From positions 1-33,985 of IMG/VR virus record IMGVR_UViG_3300037071_005902: 33,985 bases of DNA; one strand, 5' to 3'. Of the stretch, positions 16,293 to 23,600 are shown in pieces. How positions within the stretch are numbered: position 1 is the first letter of the stretch; each line of letters starts with the position of its first letter. Under the pieces are notes generated by a model. That model made no database searches, was not told the origin of the DNA, and saw nothing but the letters and a program-made list of their open reading frames with translations. The DNA is from a virus. Position numbers and translations under genes: made by a program.

Positions 16293-17075
16293 ATGAGCCA
16301 GACTGAGAAGGCGGCGTACTACCAGGCTCTGAAGGAGGGTGGCATCGCCTTCGAGAAGCACTACCGCGACTACTCGACCGACGAGCTGCGCCAGTCCTAC
16401 ATCACCCTGACCGGCAACACCGAGCCGCTGACCCCGGCCCCCGAGCCACCGGCTCCGGAGAAGCACCCGAACCCGCCGTCGCTCCCGCTGCCCTCCGCCG
16501 GCGACGACCTGCCCCCGTCCGACTTTTACGGACTGCGACGCGCAGAGCCCAAGCCGCCACCGGCGCCACCGCTGAACCCGTCCGAGATGGCGGGCGAGCG
16601 GCTGAACTCCACACCGGAGGGCGCGGTGATCCGCGTCGACGAGGGTGGCCGGAAGTGGCTGCAGGAGGAGATCCGGAAGCCCGCCTACCCCAAGCCCCGC
16701 GGCCGCCGGGTGCTGACCTACATGGACTCCGGCACCGAGGAGCAGTCGATCAAGGTCGGCGACTACATCGAGACCTTCGAGGTGGCCGGCTCCGGCCCGG
16801 CCCGCCTCGCAGAGGTGAAGGTGACGCTGCCCTCCTACCAGGTCGGGATCTACATCGACCCGCGCTTCCCGTTCAAGGTCCACGTCTACAACGGTCAGCA
16901 GGGCTTCGACCTGTTCGACATCCAGGACTACTACGGCGGAGCCGAGCTGGTGCCTGCGGAGATCAAGCGGATCTACGTGGAGAACGTGCTGTGCTACGAG
17001 ATCCGGACGGTCGTCCGGGCCATCGAGACCGAATACCGCCAGCTCCAGCTGGCAGGGAAGGTGCCCCATGAGTGA
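16293..17075 (+). CDS. Unknown phage protein with Pro-rich linker
   Basis: The ATG at 16293 (AGGAAC upstream) gives a 260-residue protein and the expected start; an ATG at 16239 in the same frame would place the start only 9 bases after the last repeat. Residues 1-45 are helical and charged (EKAAYYQALKEGGIAFEKHY), 46-105 form a Pro-rich linker, and the rest is a mixed alpha/beta domain (IKVGDYIETFEV, LPSYQVGIYIDPRFPFKVHV, EYRQLQLAGK). No family is recognised. It is the first gene of the operon that runs through the endolysin and terminase, and the next gene overlaps by 8 bases. Confidence 0.6.
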   Translation: MSQTEKAAYYQALKEGGIAFEKHYRDYSTDELRQSYITLTGNTEPLTPAPEPPAPEKHPNPPSLPLPSAGDDLPPSDFYGLRRAEPKPPPAPPLNPSEMAGERLNSTPEGAVIRVDEGGRKWLQEEIRKPAYPKPRGRRVLTYMDSGTEEQSIKVGDYIETFEVAGSGPARLAEVKVTLPSYQVGIYIDPRFPFKVHVYNGQQGFDLFDIQDYYGGAELVPAEIKRIYVENVLCYEIRTVVRAIETEYRQLQLAGKVPHE

Positions 17076-17649
17076 GCGGATCGACTTCAGCGACCAGGAC
17101 CTGGCCGACCTCGAGGAGCTCGGCGTCGGGCCGGGCAACCCGGAGGCCACGTTTCACCCGATCCTGATGATCTGGCGTGAGGTGCTGAAGCCAGCGCGCG
17201 CCGAGCTCACGGCGAAGATCACGCCGCAGTGGGCGACCCGCGTCGTCGGTGCGTACACCGAGATGAGGTACGCCGACATGCCGTACTTCCGGGACTTCTA
17301 CTTCACCAAGCTGCTCCAGCTCGCTGACATCCTCGACATCGAGATCGCCACCGACGACGACTGCCTGACCTACGCCACGCCGGAGGAGGACGCGGTCGAG
17401 AACGCGACCCACTACAAGAACCTGCTGCTGCAGTGGCAGCTGGCCGTCCTGCAGTGGGAGATGGACTGGGAGACCACCGACGAGCACGCCGCTGTCGAGC
17501 TCGCCGCCATCTCCGAGGTGCACAAGATGTTCTTCGGCCAGACGGGGCTCACCGCCTTCCTCGAGAACATCGGGTTCGAGTTCACCGAGGGCGACCAGCA
17601 GGAGCTGGGCGAGGCCCTGGAGGAGTTCCGAGGAGGGGACCGTGAGTGA
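17068..17649 (+). CDS. Unknown acidic helical phage protein
   Basis: 193 residues; the ATG at 17068 overlaps the previous stop by 8 bases. The protein is acidic and largely helical (DFSDQDLADLEELG, FFTEGDQQELGEALEEFRGG at the end), with a Trp-rich middle (LLQWQLAVLQWEMDWE). No enzymatic motif, signal peptide or membrane helix. Its start (ATGAGTGAG) is mirrored by the next gene's start (GTGAGTGAG). Function unknown; its neighbours suggest an assembly or packaging-related role. Confidence 0.6.
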   Translation: MSERIDFSDQDLADLEELGVGPGNPEATFHPILMIWREVLKPARAELTAKITPQWATRVVGAYTEMRYADMPYFRDFYFTKLLQLADILDIEIATDDDCLTYATPEEDAVENATHYKNLLLQWQLAVLQWEMDWETTDEHAAVELAAISEVHKMFFGQTGLTAFLENIGFEFTEGDQQELGEALEEFRGGDRE

Positions 17650-18772
17650 GCAGTCCACAGAACCTGAAGCCATCGAGCTTCCTGTCCACGGCGATGCCGC
17701 GTTTGCGGCTCTCATGGGTGCGCTCGCGCCGGAGGAAGATGGAGCGAAGGCTGGAGCGGGAGAGGCGCCGGCTGGAGCGGCTCAAGGAGATGGGAACGGA
17801 GCAGCTGCTGCTGGTGCACCGGCTGGAGGGGGCGCTGCTCCCGCCCAGGCTGGTGGTCCTGCCGGAGCCGGAGGAGCCCCCGCTGCCGGAGCACCTGGCG
17901 CCGGGAATGTTCTACCCACAGCCGGAGACGGAACCGGAGCCGGGGATCCCGGACCTGGGGGAGCCGCTGATGCTGGTGGAGGTGCACCCGGAACCGGAGG
18001 AGCAGCAGGAGCCACCGGCACAGGAGATCGCCCGGCTGCTTGGACTGCCACCGCGGCCGACTACGTCCCCAAGCTCGGGGAACTCAGCACCCTGATCGAG
18101 GACAAGACGGCCCAGGCCTACCAGGGCGCTGCACTGGAGGAGGTGCAGACCGAGCACGCCGCGTACTTCGAGGCGCTCGAGCAGCACCCCCGAGCCCTGG
18201 TGGGTGCAGAGGTCCCGGTCATCGGCGGCGAGGGCATGGAGACCCTGCGCGACACCGACGACGCCCGCGAGTGGCAGGACGCGGTGAAGAAGGTCCTGGT
18301 CGAGGAGGTCCAGGACCGGGCGAGTCGGGCGATGGAGGAGAACGCGGGCTTCCTCGACACCGTGCACTCCAGTATTGAGCTGTTCCAGAACAACACCGAC
18401 CTGATCCCCGGCACCAAGGAGTTCGACGTCGACCTGGCGAACCGGTTCGCTACGATGGCCACGCCGTACGAACTACGGGTCGAGGGCAAGCTCCAGGGGT
18501 ACTCGATCCCAGTCCAGCCGATCATCGACCAGCTGCGATCCCAGATCGTGGCCGAACGAGCTCGCGGCGCTGAATCCCCCCGATCAGCGCCGGCGGGTGG
18601 GGCAGCCGCGGCTGCCCCAGCGGCAGCGGCAGGGAGCTCCCCGCCTCCTGCCGCTGCTGCACCTGCTGACCCGCCGCAGGCTGGTATCCAGTCGAAGGCC
18701 GGGAACTCGAGCGAGAAGGAAGACTTCTCCACCCTCTTCGGGACCATCGGCCTGCCCAACCTGCAGATCTAG
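17642..18772 (+). CDS. Ala/Gly-rich protein with helical C-terminal domain; scaffold or assembly protein candidate
   Basis: GTG at 17642, five bases after AGGAGG, overlaps the previous stop by 8 bases. The 376-residue product has a short acidic start, a low-complexity Ala/Gly/Pro region (about residues 35-135), a helical, Glu/Asp/Gln-rich domain (about 140-310; LGELSTLIEDKTAQAYQG, WQDAVKKVLVEEVQDRAS) and a Pro/Ala tail before the end (FSTLFGTIGLPNLQI). The layout of flexible ends and a helical acidic core fits a scaffolding protein, which is missing between portal and capsid genes, but there is no match to support it. Over the Ala/Gly region this frame has poor codon usage (about 39% of codons end in G or C by hand count), while the frame starting at 17646 has 92%. 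From about 18055 on this frame is normal. Confidence 0.6.
   Translation: MSEQSTEPEAIELPVHGDAAFAALMGALAPEEDGAKAGAGEAPAGAAQGDGNGAAAAGAPAGGGAAPAQAGGPAGAGGAPAAGAPGAGNVLPTAGDGTGAGDPGPGGAADAGGGAPGTGGAAGATGTGDRPAAWTATAADYVPKLGELSTLIEDKTAQAYQGAALEEVQTEHAAYFEALEQHPRALVGAEVPVIGGEGMETLRDTDDAREWQDAVKKVLVEEVQDRASRAMEENAGFLDTVHSSIELFQNNTDLIPGTKEFDVDLANRFATMATPYELRVEGKLQGYSIPVQPIIDQLRSQIVAERARGAESPRSAPAGGAAAAAPAAAAGSSPPPAAAAPADPPQAGIQSKAGNSSEKEDFSTLFGTIGLPNLQI
17646..18095 (+). CDS. Possible overlapping gene in the second frame of the Ala/Gly-rich gene
   Basis: A 149-residue reading from a second GTG four bases after the first, sharing the AGGAGG site (spacing 9) and giving a GTGA overlap with the previous stop, the overlap most common in this genome. 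The product starts Ser/Leu-rich, has a very basic helix (RRRKMERRLERERRRLERLK) from about residue 28, and then is Leu/Pro/Glu-rich (PEPEEPPLPEHLAPG, EPEEQQEPPAQEIARLL). By hand count over 100 codons from 17739, 92 end in G or C, as in true genes here. Possibilities are a real overlapping gene, a frameshift product joining the later part of the other frame, or a chance effect of a GGA/GCT-rich linker. A basic, proline-rich protein could bind DNA or partners; nothing more can be said. Confidence 0.45.
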   Translation: MSSPQNLKPSSFLSTAMPRLRLSWVRSRRRKMERRLERERRRLERLKEMGTEQLLLVHRLEGALLPPRLVVLPEPEEPPLPEHLAPGMFYPQPETEPEPGIPDLGEPLMLVEVHPEPEEQQEPPAQEIARLLGLPPRPTTSPSSGNSAP

Positions 18773-18780
18773 GAGCACCC

Positions 18781-19497
18781 ATGAAGATCCGGATCGGACA
18801 CATCTCGATGCAGGCGCCCGACCCGGACGCCCAGCAGACCTCGGATGCGAAGAAGGTGTTCGCTCGGGCGCGCTCCCGGAACTACCGGTGGCAGTCCGGC
18901 ACCGAGGCCAACACCACCTCCGACTCCGAGATCTACCGGAAGGCGGCCGGGGCCGAGGACTTCCGCTACGTCCGCGGTGGTGACCTCTGGGTCGCCGTCC
19001 GCCGGCCGATCACCCATGGGCTCGAGCACGAGTTCACCAAGCTGATCGACGGCCAGGCAGGCGTGCACCCGCAGATGGGTGTCTTCCGCGTCACCTTCAA
19101 GGACCTCGAGCTGGGGTGGCTCACCCTGCTGGGCAGCCACTACCAGACGGTGCGGCAGGAGAAGGCCAACCCCGGCGGCAACAAGCTGCTGACCGACGAG
19201 ATCACCCGTCAGGCGAACAAGTACGGAGCAGCCCGTCGCAAGGTCTTCTACTTCGGTGACCAGAACCTCGACGACAAGCATGTCGACACCTTCAAGGGTG
19301 GCCCGCTCACCACCTGCTGGGACGAGCTCAAGTCCTGGCCGGACACCCACGACACCCGGACGATCGACGTGATCGCCTCCTACGACCCGGACACCCGGGT
19401 GAAGTGCGGCTCGGCCCGGGTCCTCACCGACAACCAGTTCCCGCTGCACTCCGATCACTCCCTCATCGAGGCCGAGTACGAGATCAAGGTGGACTGA
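18781..19497 (+). CDS. Endonuclease/exonuclease/phosphatase (EEP)-family-like protein
   Basis: 238 residues; ATG at 18781 with AGGAGC upstream. The core motifs of the DNase I-like EEP fold can be seen: an N-terminal strand (KIRIGHISMQ), a His-containing strand (WLTLLGSHYQT, His120), the GDxN motif (YFGDQN, 159-162), an Asp in the sixth strand (TIDVIASYD, Asp196) and the catalytic SDH (224-226). The usual catalytic Glu of the first third is not obvious, so activity is uncertain. EEP enzymes cut or trim nucleic acid or phosphodiesters; in a phage such a protein may act on host or phage DNA or be carried in the virion. It sits between the helical protein and the endolysin. Confidence 0.65.
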   Translation: MKIRIGHISMQAPDPDAQQTSDAKKVFARARSRNYRWQSGTEANTTSDSEIYRKAAGAEDFRYVRGGDLWVAVRRPITHGLEHEFTKLIDGQAGVHPQMGVFRVTFKDLELGWLTLLGSHYQTVRQEKANPGGNKLLTDEITRQANKYGAARRKVFYFGDQNLDDKHVDTFKGGPLTTCWDELKSWPDTHDTRTIDVIASYDPDTRVKCGSARVLTDNQFPLHSDHSLIEAEYEIKVD

Positions 19498-19498
19498 C

Positions 19499-20038
19499 AT
19501 GGTCAACTCCCAGAACGGCTACCCCGTCCTCGACTCCGACACCTCTGGCCGGCTGCCCCGGCTGCGGAAGTGGCTGGTCCCCGGCACCAAGCGGCACCTG
19601 CTGCTGCGTGACGGGTCAGCAGGGTTCCTGCTGGTGCACATGGCGGTGTGGTTCGACCAGACCATCGAGTCGCTGGACCAGGAGAAGACCTGGGACGACT
19701 GGGGCTGGGCGCCACGCCCGGTCCGGGGCGGCACCACTCCGTCGAACCATGCCAGTGGCACGGCCATGGACCTCAATGCCACAAAGCACCCGATGGGTGT
19801 GGCCACGCTGAAGACCTTCAGCCCCGCCGAGGTGGCGAAGATCCACAAGCGGCTCACCTTCTACAAGGGCTGCATCCGCTGGGGCGGCGACTACAAGAAC
19901 CGTCCCGACGCCATGCACTTCGAGCTCGACCGGACCATGGCCCATGTCGAGGCGCGGGCCAAGACCCTGTCCACCTCACCGCGGGGGAAGTCCATCCTCG
20001 AGGCCAACCCGGGCGCCAAGGCCGTCATCTTCTCCTGA
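19499..20038 (+). CDS. Endolysin, VanY/M15-type D,D- or L,D-peptidase
   Basis: A 179-residue peptidase starting one base after the previous stop. The zinc-site motifs of the M15 family are intact: SNHASGTAMDL (His84, Asp91) and the later WGGDY (128-132) followed by PDAMHFEL (His140, Glu142). The family cleaves peptide bridges of peptidoglycan, so in a phage it is the lysis enzyme. It has no signal peptide and no separate wall-binding domain; the last 35 residues are Lys/Ser/Ala-rich. Release would depend on a holin, for which there are candidates at 7274 and 14484. Confidence 0.85.
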   Translation: MVNSQNGYPVLDSDTSGRLPRLRKWLVPGTKRHLLLRDGSAGFLLVHMAVWFDQTIESLDQEKTWDDWGWAPRPVRGGTTPSNHASGTAMDLNATKHPMGVATLKTFSPAEVAKIHKRLTFYKGCIRWGGDYKNRPDAMHFELDRTMAHVEARAKTLSTSPRGKSILEANPGAKAVIFS

Positions 20039-20042
20039 GCCC

Positions 20043-21503
20043 ATGCCCATCTTCCCGGTCCACTACCGCTCCCGCCCGTACCAGGAGGAGCTCCACCAGA
20101 TGTGGGAGAAGTACCGCATCGGGATCGGGATCCTGCCCCGGCAGGCTGGCAAGGACCTGGGCATGAGCATGGAGATGTGCAAGCGCCGCCTGCAGACGCC
20201 GAAGACCACCGGCGTGTACATCTCGCTCGACCAGCCGATGATCCGCGACATCCTCTGGGACAAGACGTACTACGACCCCGAGTCGTTGCAGTACGTCCAG
20301 GCGCTGCAGGACAACGTGCCTCCCGAGTCCGTCACCTGGCGCGACTCCTACATGGAGGGCAGGTTCAAGAACGGCAGCCGGCTGAAGCTCCAGGGCTACT
20401 TCCAGGCGGGCAAGGGGAAGAACGGTGTCGGCACCTCGTTCCAGGACTACGCCTTCACCGAGCTGTCGCTCTTCTTCCGCGAGGACCCGATGCCCCGGCT
20501 GATGCCGATCCTCTCCAACGAGCAGGAGGAGAAGCGCCTGCTCGTGGCGAGCACCCCGCGTGGCAAGCGGAGGAACCCGCTCTGGCTGCTGATGGAGTCC
20601 TTCAAGGGATCGAAGGACTGCAAGGTCATCGTCAGGACCATTGACGACCTGAACCAGATGATGAAGCGGGTAGGCGGCCCGCCTGTCCGCAGCGAAGCGC
20701 AACTCGAGCAGGACCGGGAGGCCTATCGCCGTCGCTTCGGCAACGACCGGATGTTCGAGCAGGAGTACTACTGCTCGTTCGAGGAGATGGACGCCGCCGC
20801 TGTGTACGGCGAGGCGTACATGAAGATGGTCCACGAGCAGCGGATCTACGACTTCAACCTCAACCAGAACCACCCGGTCTACGTTGCCTTCGACATCGGG
20901 GCCTCAGGCCTGCACTCCGACGCCACGGCGTGGGTCGTCTTCCAATGGATCAACGGACGCATGTGGATCTACGACGCGGGCGAGGGACACGGCAAGTCGC
21001 TGCCCGAGTACGTCGACGTGCTGCGGGAGAAGCACTACTTCCACCAGATCGCGCAGATGATCCTTCCGTGGGACGGGGAGCACCACGAGAAGGCGGTGAA
21101 CACCACACCCGCGGACATGATGCGCGCGAAGTTCCCGAACGTCTCGGTGCTGGCCAAGTCGGGCAAGGTGTGGAAGATCCCGGGCTCACGCTCCGGTGAC
21201 TACGACATCATCACCGACATCCAGCAGGTACGGATGCAGATGTACAACATGATCGTCCATGAGTCGAACTGCAGCTGGTTCACCGAGTGCCTCGAGAACT
21301 ACAAGTACGAGTACAACACCAAGATGCAGGTGTGGACGTCCAAGCCCCTGCACGACAAGCACTCGAACATGATGGACGCCCTGCGCTATTCGGTGCAGGC
21401 CACGAAGGAGCTCGACTTCTTTGGTGGAAAATTTTTCGAGCAGCCCGGGACCGGTGGTTCCGTGGACTACGCAGAAGACTGGACAGGAGTGTGGGCACGA
21501 TGA
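20043..21503 (+). CDS. terL: Terminase, large subunit
   Basis: The ATG at 20043, four bases after the endolysin stop, gives a 486-residue protein of typical length. The ATPase has a Walker A variant (LPRQAGKD, 31-38), a candidate acidic Walker B/catalytic Glu (YAFTELSLF, Glu140) and the coupling motif (ASTPRG, 169-174). The RNase H-like nuclease has its first Asp in YVAFDIGASG (Asp284), with later acidic residues near DKHSNMMDAL (438-446). It packages DNA into the head through the portal and cuts it. The Walker B is less canonical (FTE rather than DE). It is distant from the portal gene, which is at the other end of the virion module. It ends in an ATGA overlap. Confidence 0.9.
   Translation: MPIFPVHYRSRPYQEELHQMWEKYRIGIGILPRQAGKDLGMSMEMCKRRLQTPKTTGVYISLDQPMIRDILWDKTYYDPESLQYVQALQDNVPPESVTWRDSYMEGRFKNGSRLKLQGYFQAGKGKNGVGTSFQDYAFTELSLFFREDPMPRLMPILSNEQEEKRLLVASTPRGKRRNPLWLLMESFKGSKDCKVIVRTIDDLNQMMKRVGGPPVRSEAQLEQDREAYRRRFGNDRMFEQEYYCSFEEMDAAAVYGEAYMKMVHEQRIYDFNLNQNHPVYVAFDIGASGLHSDATAWVVFQWINGRMWIYDAGEGHGKSLPEYVDVLREKHYFHQIAQMILPWDGEHHEKAVNTTPADMMRAKFPNVSVLAKSGKVWKIPGSRSGDYDIITDIQQVRMQMYNMIVHESNCSWFTECLENYKYEYNTKMQVWTSKPLHDKHSNMMDALRYSVQATKELDFFGGKFFEQPGTGGSVDYAEDWTGVWAR
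21427..21437. repeat. AT-rich motif GAAAATTTTTC, copy 1 (in terminase gene)
   Basis: An 11-base A/T block inside the end of the terminase gene, coded by AAA and TTT codons that are rare in this window. Copies 2 and 3 are at 28028-28038 (one base changed) and 32595-32605, all in the same orientation. Confidence 0.6.
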
Positions 21504-21718
21504 GGGCTTTCGTCATGCACCGGAAGGTGGACAGCTCAGGCATCTCGGGGACAGGACTCGTAGCCGAAGGCATCGAGTTCTCCGACGGGAAGGTCGCTCT
21601 CCGTTGGCTCTCGGAGAACGGGTCGACCGTGGTGTGGGACTCGATGGAGGCGGCCCGCGCCATCCACGGCCACAACGGCGACACCGAGTTCATGTTCACC
21701 GAGGAGCTGCGACAGTGA
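21500..21718 (+). CDS. Small conserved phage protein
   Basis: 72 residues; ATG at 21500 in a 4-base overlap with the terminase gene. The sequence (SSGISGTGLVAEGIEFSDGK, then STVVWDSMEAARAIHGHNGD) follows a pattern common in actinobacterial phages: a beta-rich protein with VSGTG, an EFSDG turn and an IHGH motif near the end. It is often found near terminase or early genes. The biological role is not known. Translational coupling to the terminase gene is likely. Confidence 0.7.
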   Translation: MRAFVMHRKVDSSGISGTGLVAEGIEFSDGKVALRWLSENGSTVVWDSMEAARAIHGHNGDTEFMFTEELRQ

Positions 21719-22005
21719 AGCCCGTCACCGTACGCCAGGCACTGCAGCAGGTGGCCGACTACCCGGTACCGCTCGACGACGAGGTCATCCAGACCCCGAT
21801 CTACGAGCTCGTCTCGCGCACCCTGTTCGACATCGCCAACCGTCCGGACGCCTCCGTCCGCGGTTCGATGAACCGGGCGAACCGGGCGAGGAAGATGATC
21901 CTCGACCGGCTCGTCGGCAAGCGCCGCGCCGGCAGCCACCCCGCCACCCGGGTGGAGGTCTCGATCGACTTCATCGACATGACAGGAGGGAACGAGCTGC
22001 CATGA
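21715..22005 (+). CDS. Unknown small helical protein
   Basis: 96 residues; GTG at 21715 in a 4-base overlap. Helical and basic in its second half (RGSMNRANRARKMILDRLVGK). The segment IYELVSRTLFDIANRPDASV is typical of small proteins of actinobacterial phages. Its C-terminus (VEVSIDFIDMTGGNELP) is beta-like. No function can be assigned; a basic protein next to the terminase might bind DNA. Confidence 0.6.
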   Translation: MKPVTVRQALQQVADYPVPLDDEVIQTPIYELVSRTLFDIANRPDASVRGSMNRANRARKMILDRLVGKRRAGSHPATRVEVSIDFIDMTGGNELP

Positions 22006-22142
22006 GGTTCGACCCGATCCAGTGGCTGGTGATGCTCGTCTTCGGCACGCCGGTCGTCCTGGCGCTGGGCTACGTCTGCTGGATCCTGATCTCCGTCGTC
22101 TACCTGGGAGCCTCGTCATGTCCTCCGACAGCGTGCCAGTAG
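22002..22142 (+). CDS. Small single-helix membrane protein
   Basis: 46 residues; ATG at 22002 overlaps the previous stop by 4 bases. Almost the whole protein is hydrophobic (WLVMLVFGTPVVLALGYVCW, then ILISVVYLG), giving one long or two short membrane helices, and it ends with a short Cys-containing tail. The reading has G/C-rich third positions and overlaps the next gene by 25 bases. It could be a minor membrane protein for lysis or exclusion. Confidence 0.55.
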   Translation: MRFDPIQWLVMLVFGTPVVLALGYVCWILISVVYLGASSCPPTACQ

Positions 22143-22402
22143 TCGTCCGGAAGTACCGTCACCGGATCCCCGAGCAGCACCGGGCCAGCCTCGACACCCG
22201 GATCGTGTGGCTGTGGCACCAGCGGTTCGGCACGGTGCAGACGATCTGGAAGGACAGCCCGGACATCCTGGACCACACCGCGGCGACGCTGTTCCTCCAG
22301 GCGATCCTGGCCAAGGACCTCGACTCCATCGAGCAGATCTTCCACCGGCTCGAGGGCGGCCCGCTGCCGGACGAGGACGTGCTCAACCGGATCCGCGTTT
22401 AG
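22118..22402 (+). CDS. Possible small terminase-like protein
   Basis: 94 residues; ATG at 22118 within the end of the membrane-protein gene. The N-terminus is basic (VVVRKYRHRIPEQHRASL). The C-terminal half (AATLFLQAILAKDLDSIEQI, then FHRLEGGPLPDEDVL) resembles the segment of small terminase or related DNA-binding proteins that reads as a helix followed by LDRIEGKP. It lies near the large terminase, which fits, but the DNA-binding helix-turn-helix is not clear, so the call is tentative. It is the last gene of the plus-strand operon and its stop overlaps the opposing gene. Confidence 0.4.
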   Translation: MSSDSVPVVVRKYRHRIPEQHRASLDTRIVWLWHQRFGTVQTIWKDSPDILDHTAATLFLQAILAKDLDSIEQIFHRLEGGPLPDEDVLNRIRV

Positions 22403-22694
22403 CCTGCCTGCGCCACAGAACGGTGGCCTCAGGGCGCCGGCAGACATCGCACCTACAGCTGGCCCGGTGCTCCAGTGTCTCCTCGTCAGGCCGTGTCTCC
22501 GGCATCTCACGGGTCTCGTCGTCGAGGACGGCCAGGGGTACGAACCAGCGCCCGTGGAAGCGGACGGCTCGCGGGTCGTCCGGCTTGCGGCGGGCGTTGG
22601 TCCGGTCCTCATCCGCCATCGGTGTGTACCGGTGGTAGTCGGAGTACACCCGGGTCCCGTCGGCCTCGACCCGGCGGAGCTCGAGGTGGGTCAC
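22383..22694 (-). CDS. Unknown small protein with Cys cluster
   Basis: GTG at 22694 in a GTGA overlap with the upstream gene; 103 residues. The N-terminal half is beta-like with RVYSDYHRYTPM, the C-terminal part is Arg/Glu-rich with three Cys (ASCRCDVCRRPE), a possible zinc site. It is the last gene of the minus-strand operon and its end overlaps the opposing plus-strand gene by 20 bases. No family recognised. Confidence 0.55.
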   Translation of the reverse strand: MTHLELRRVEADGTRVYSDYHRYTPMADEDRTNARRKPDDPRAVRFHGRWFVPLAVLDDETREMPETRPDEETLEHRASCRCDVCRRPEATVLWRRQAKRGSG

Positions 22695-23230
22695 GGGTTC
22701 AGCGTTCCCTCCGCGTACTCCGCCCAGAGCGTCAGCGTCTGTGGCCGGTGCCGCTTGATGTAGTAGCCCGGCCGCACCCGGTAGGCCTTGGCCACCTTGC
22801 GTCCGCAGATGTAGGTCATGTACGGCTTGCCGAAGTAGAAGCGCAGGATCTTGTTGATCTTGATGAGGTCGGCGTGCGCGGAGCCGCCTGCTGCCATCAG
22901 CTCCGCCACCTTGATCCCGGTGGCCCACTCGTAGATCATCACCGCCGCCACCCGGTGCCCGTGCTGGGGCGAGAGGTTGCGGAGGAACTTGCGCACCTCG
23001 CGCTCCCACTGCACCAGGTGCGGGTTCTCCTTGATCAGGTACTTGTCCTTCGTGTGCGGCATCCGGGCCCGCTCCGCGTCGGGCAGGATCAGCGACTCCA
23101 CCCGTGGGCTGACCATCGGATCCTTCGCGGTGCTCGGCACCCGGTGCCTGTTCGCCTCGTCGCGGTCGAACCGCTGCTTCAGCTGCTGCTCCACCTCGGT
23201 GAGAAGTGGCTTGCTCATCTGCTCCGACAT
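22691..23230 (-). CDS. Unknown basic protein of the replication operon
   Basis: A 179-residue protein, basic and mostly helical (KYLIKENPHLVQWEREVRKF, AHADLIKINKILRFYFGKPY), with many Arg, His and Lys. The ATG at 23230 is one option and the Met five codons later another. A classical terminator lies upstream, so it may need its own promoter or read-through. A DNA-binding role is plausible from the charge, but no motif is recognised. Confidence 0.6.
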   Translation of the reverse strand: MSEQMSKPLLTEVEQQLKQRFDRDEANRHRVPSTAKDPMVSPRVESLILPDAERARMPHTKDKYLIKENPHLVQWEREVRKFLRNLSPQHGHRVAAVMIYEWATGIKVAELMAAGGSAHADLIKINKILRFYFGKPYMTYICGRKVAKAYRVRPGYYIKRHRPQTLTLWAEYAEGTLNP

Positions 23231-23248
23231 GCCTCGCAGGATACCCGG

Positions 23249-23286
23249 AAAAAAAGAGAGGAGCCGCGGCCGATGGCCACGACTCC
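23249..23286 (-). terminator. Intrinsic terminator on the minus strand
   Basis: The stem 23275-23286 with 23260-23271 (12 bp with two G-T pairs, GAT/ATC loop) is followed on the minus strand by TCTCTTTTTTT (23249-23259). It is the only classical rho-independent terminator seen in the window and splits the minus-strand operon after the 52-residue zinc protein. Confidence 0.85.
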
Positions 23287-23304
23287 CCTCCCCTTCCTAC
23301 AGGG

Positions 23305-23463
23305 TCACTCTGCCTGAGACTCGTAGTACTGCCTCAGTGTCCTCACCGGGGTGAAGGCTTCCGCCATCGCCTCGTCGATGTGGTCCTTGCAGACGCCCTT
23401 GCCGTTGATCTCGACCACGGCCATCGCTGTGTCAGGAGGGCAGATCACGCACCTCGGCTTCAC
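23305..23463 (-). CDS. 52-residue zinc-ribbon-like protein
   Basis: GTG at 23463 in a GTGA overlap with the previous gene. The protein has CVICPPDTAMAVVEINGKGV followed by CKDH, an arrangement of Cys-x2-Cys and Cys-x2-His that could hold zinc, then a helical end (IDEAMAEAFTPVRTLRQYYE). It is short but has G/C-rich third positions and a clean overlap start, so it is probably real. Function unknown. Confidence 0.6.
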   Translation of the reverse strand: MKPRCVICPPDTAMAVVEINGKGVCKDHIDEAMAEAFTPVRTLRQYYESQAE

Positions 23464-23600
23464 AGCACCTCCTTGATGTAGGTGATCATGTTCTCCAGGA
23501 TGGTGGACTCCTCCTGGTCCGTGCTCTTCCCGAGCTTCTCCTCCAATGCGGCCAGCAGCAGCGTGACCTCGTTGAAGTCGAGCTCGAGCGTGGTCCTCAC
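23460..23600 (-). CDS. Small unknown protein, 46 residues
   Basis: GTG at 23600 in a GTGA overlap with the primase gene. The product starts with RTTLELDFNEVTLLLAALEE, a strand-helix pattern common in small phage proteins, and ends in a second helix (ESTILENMITYIKEVL). It is acidic and soluble. Translational coupling to the primase gene is likely. Role unknown. Confidence 0.55.
   Translation of the reverse strand: MRTTLELDFNEVTLLLAALEEKLGKSTDQEESTILENMITYIKEVL

Noticed and set aside
21195-21203. Another GGTGACTAC element in the terminase gene
   Set aside because: It codes for Gly-Asp-Tyr with common codons and lies alone, so it is likely chance.
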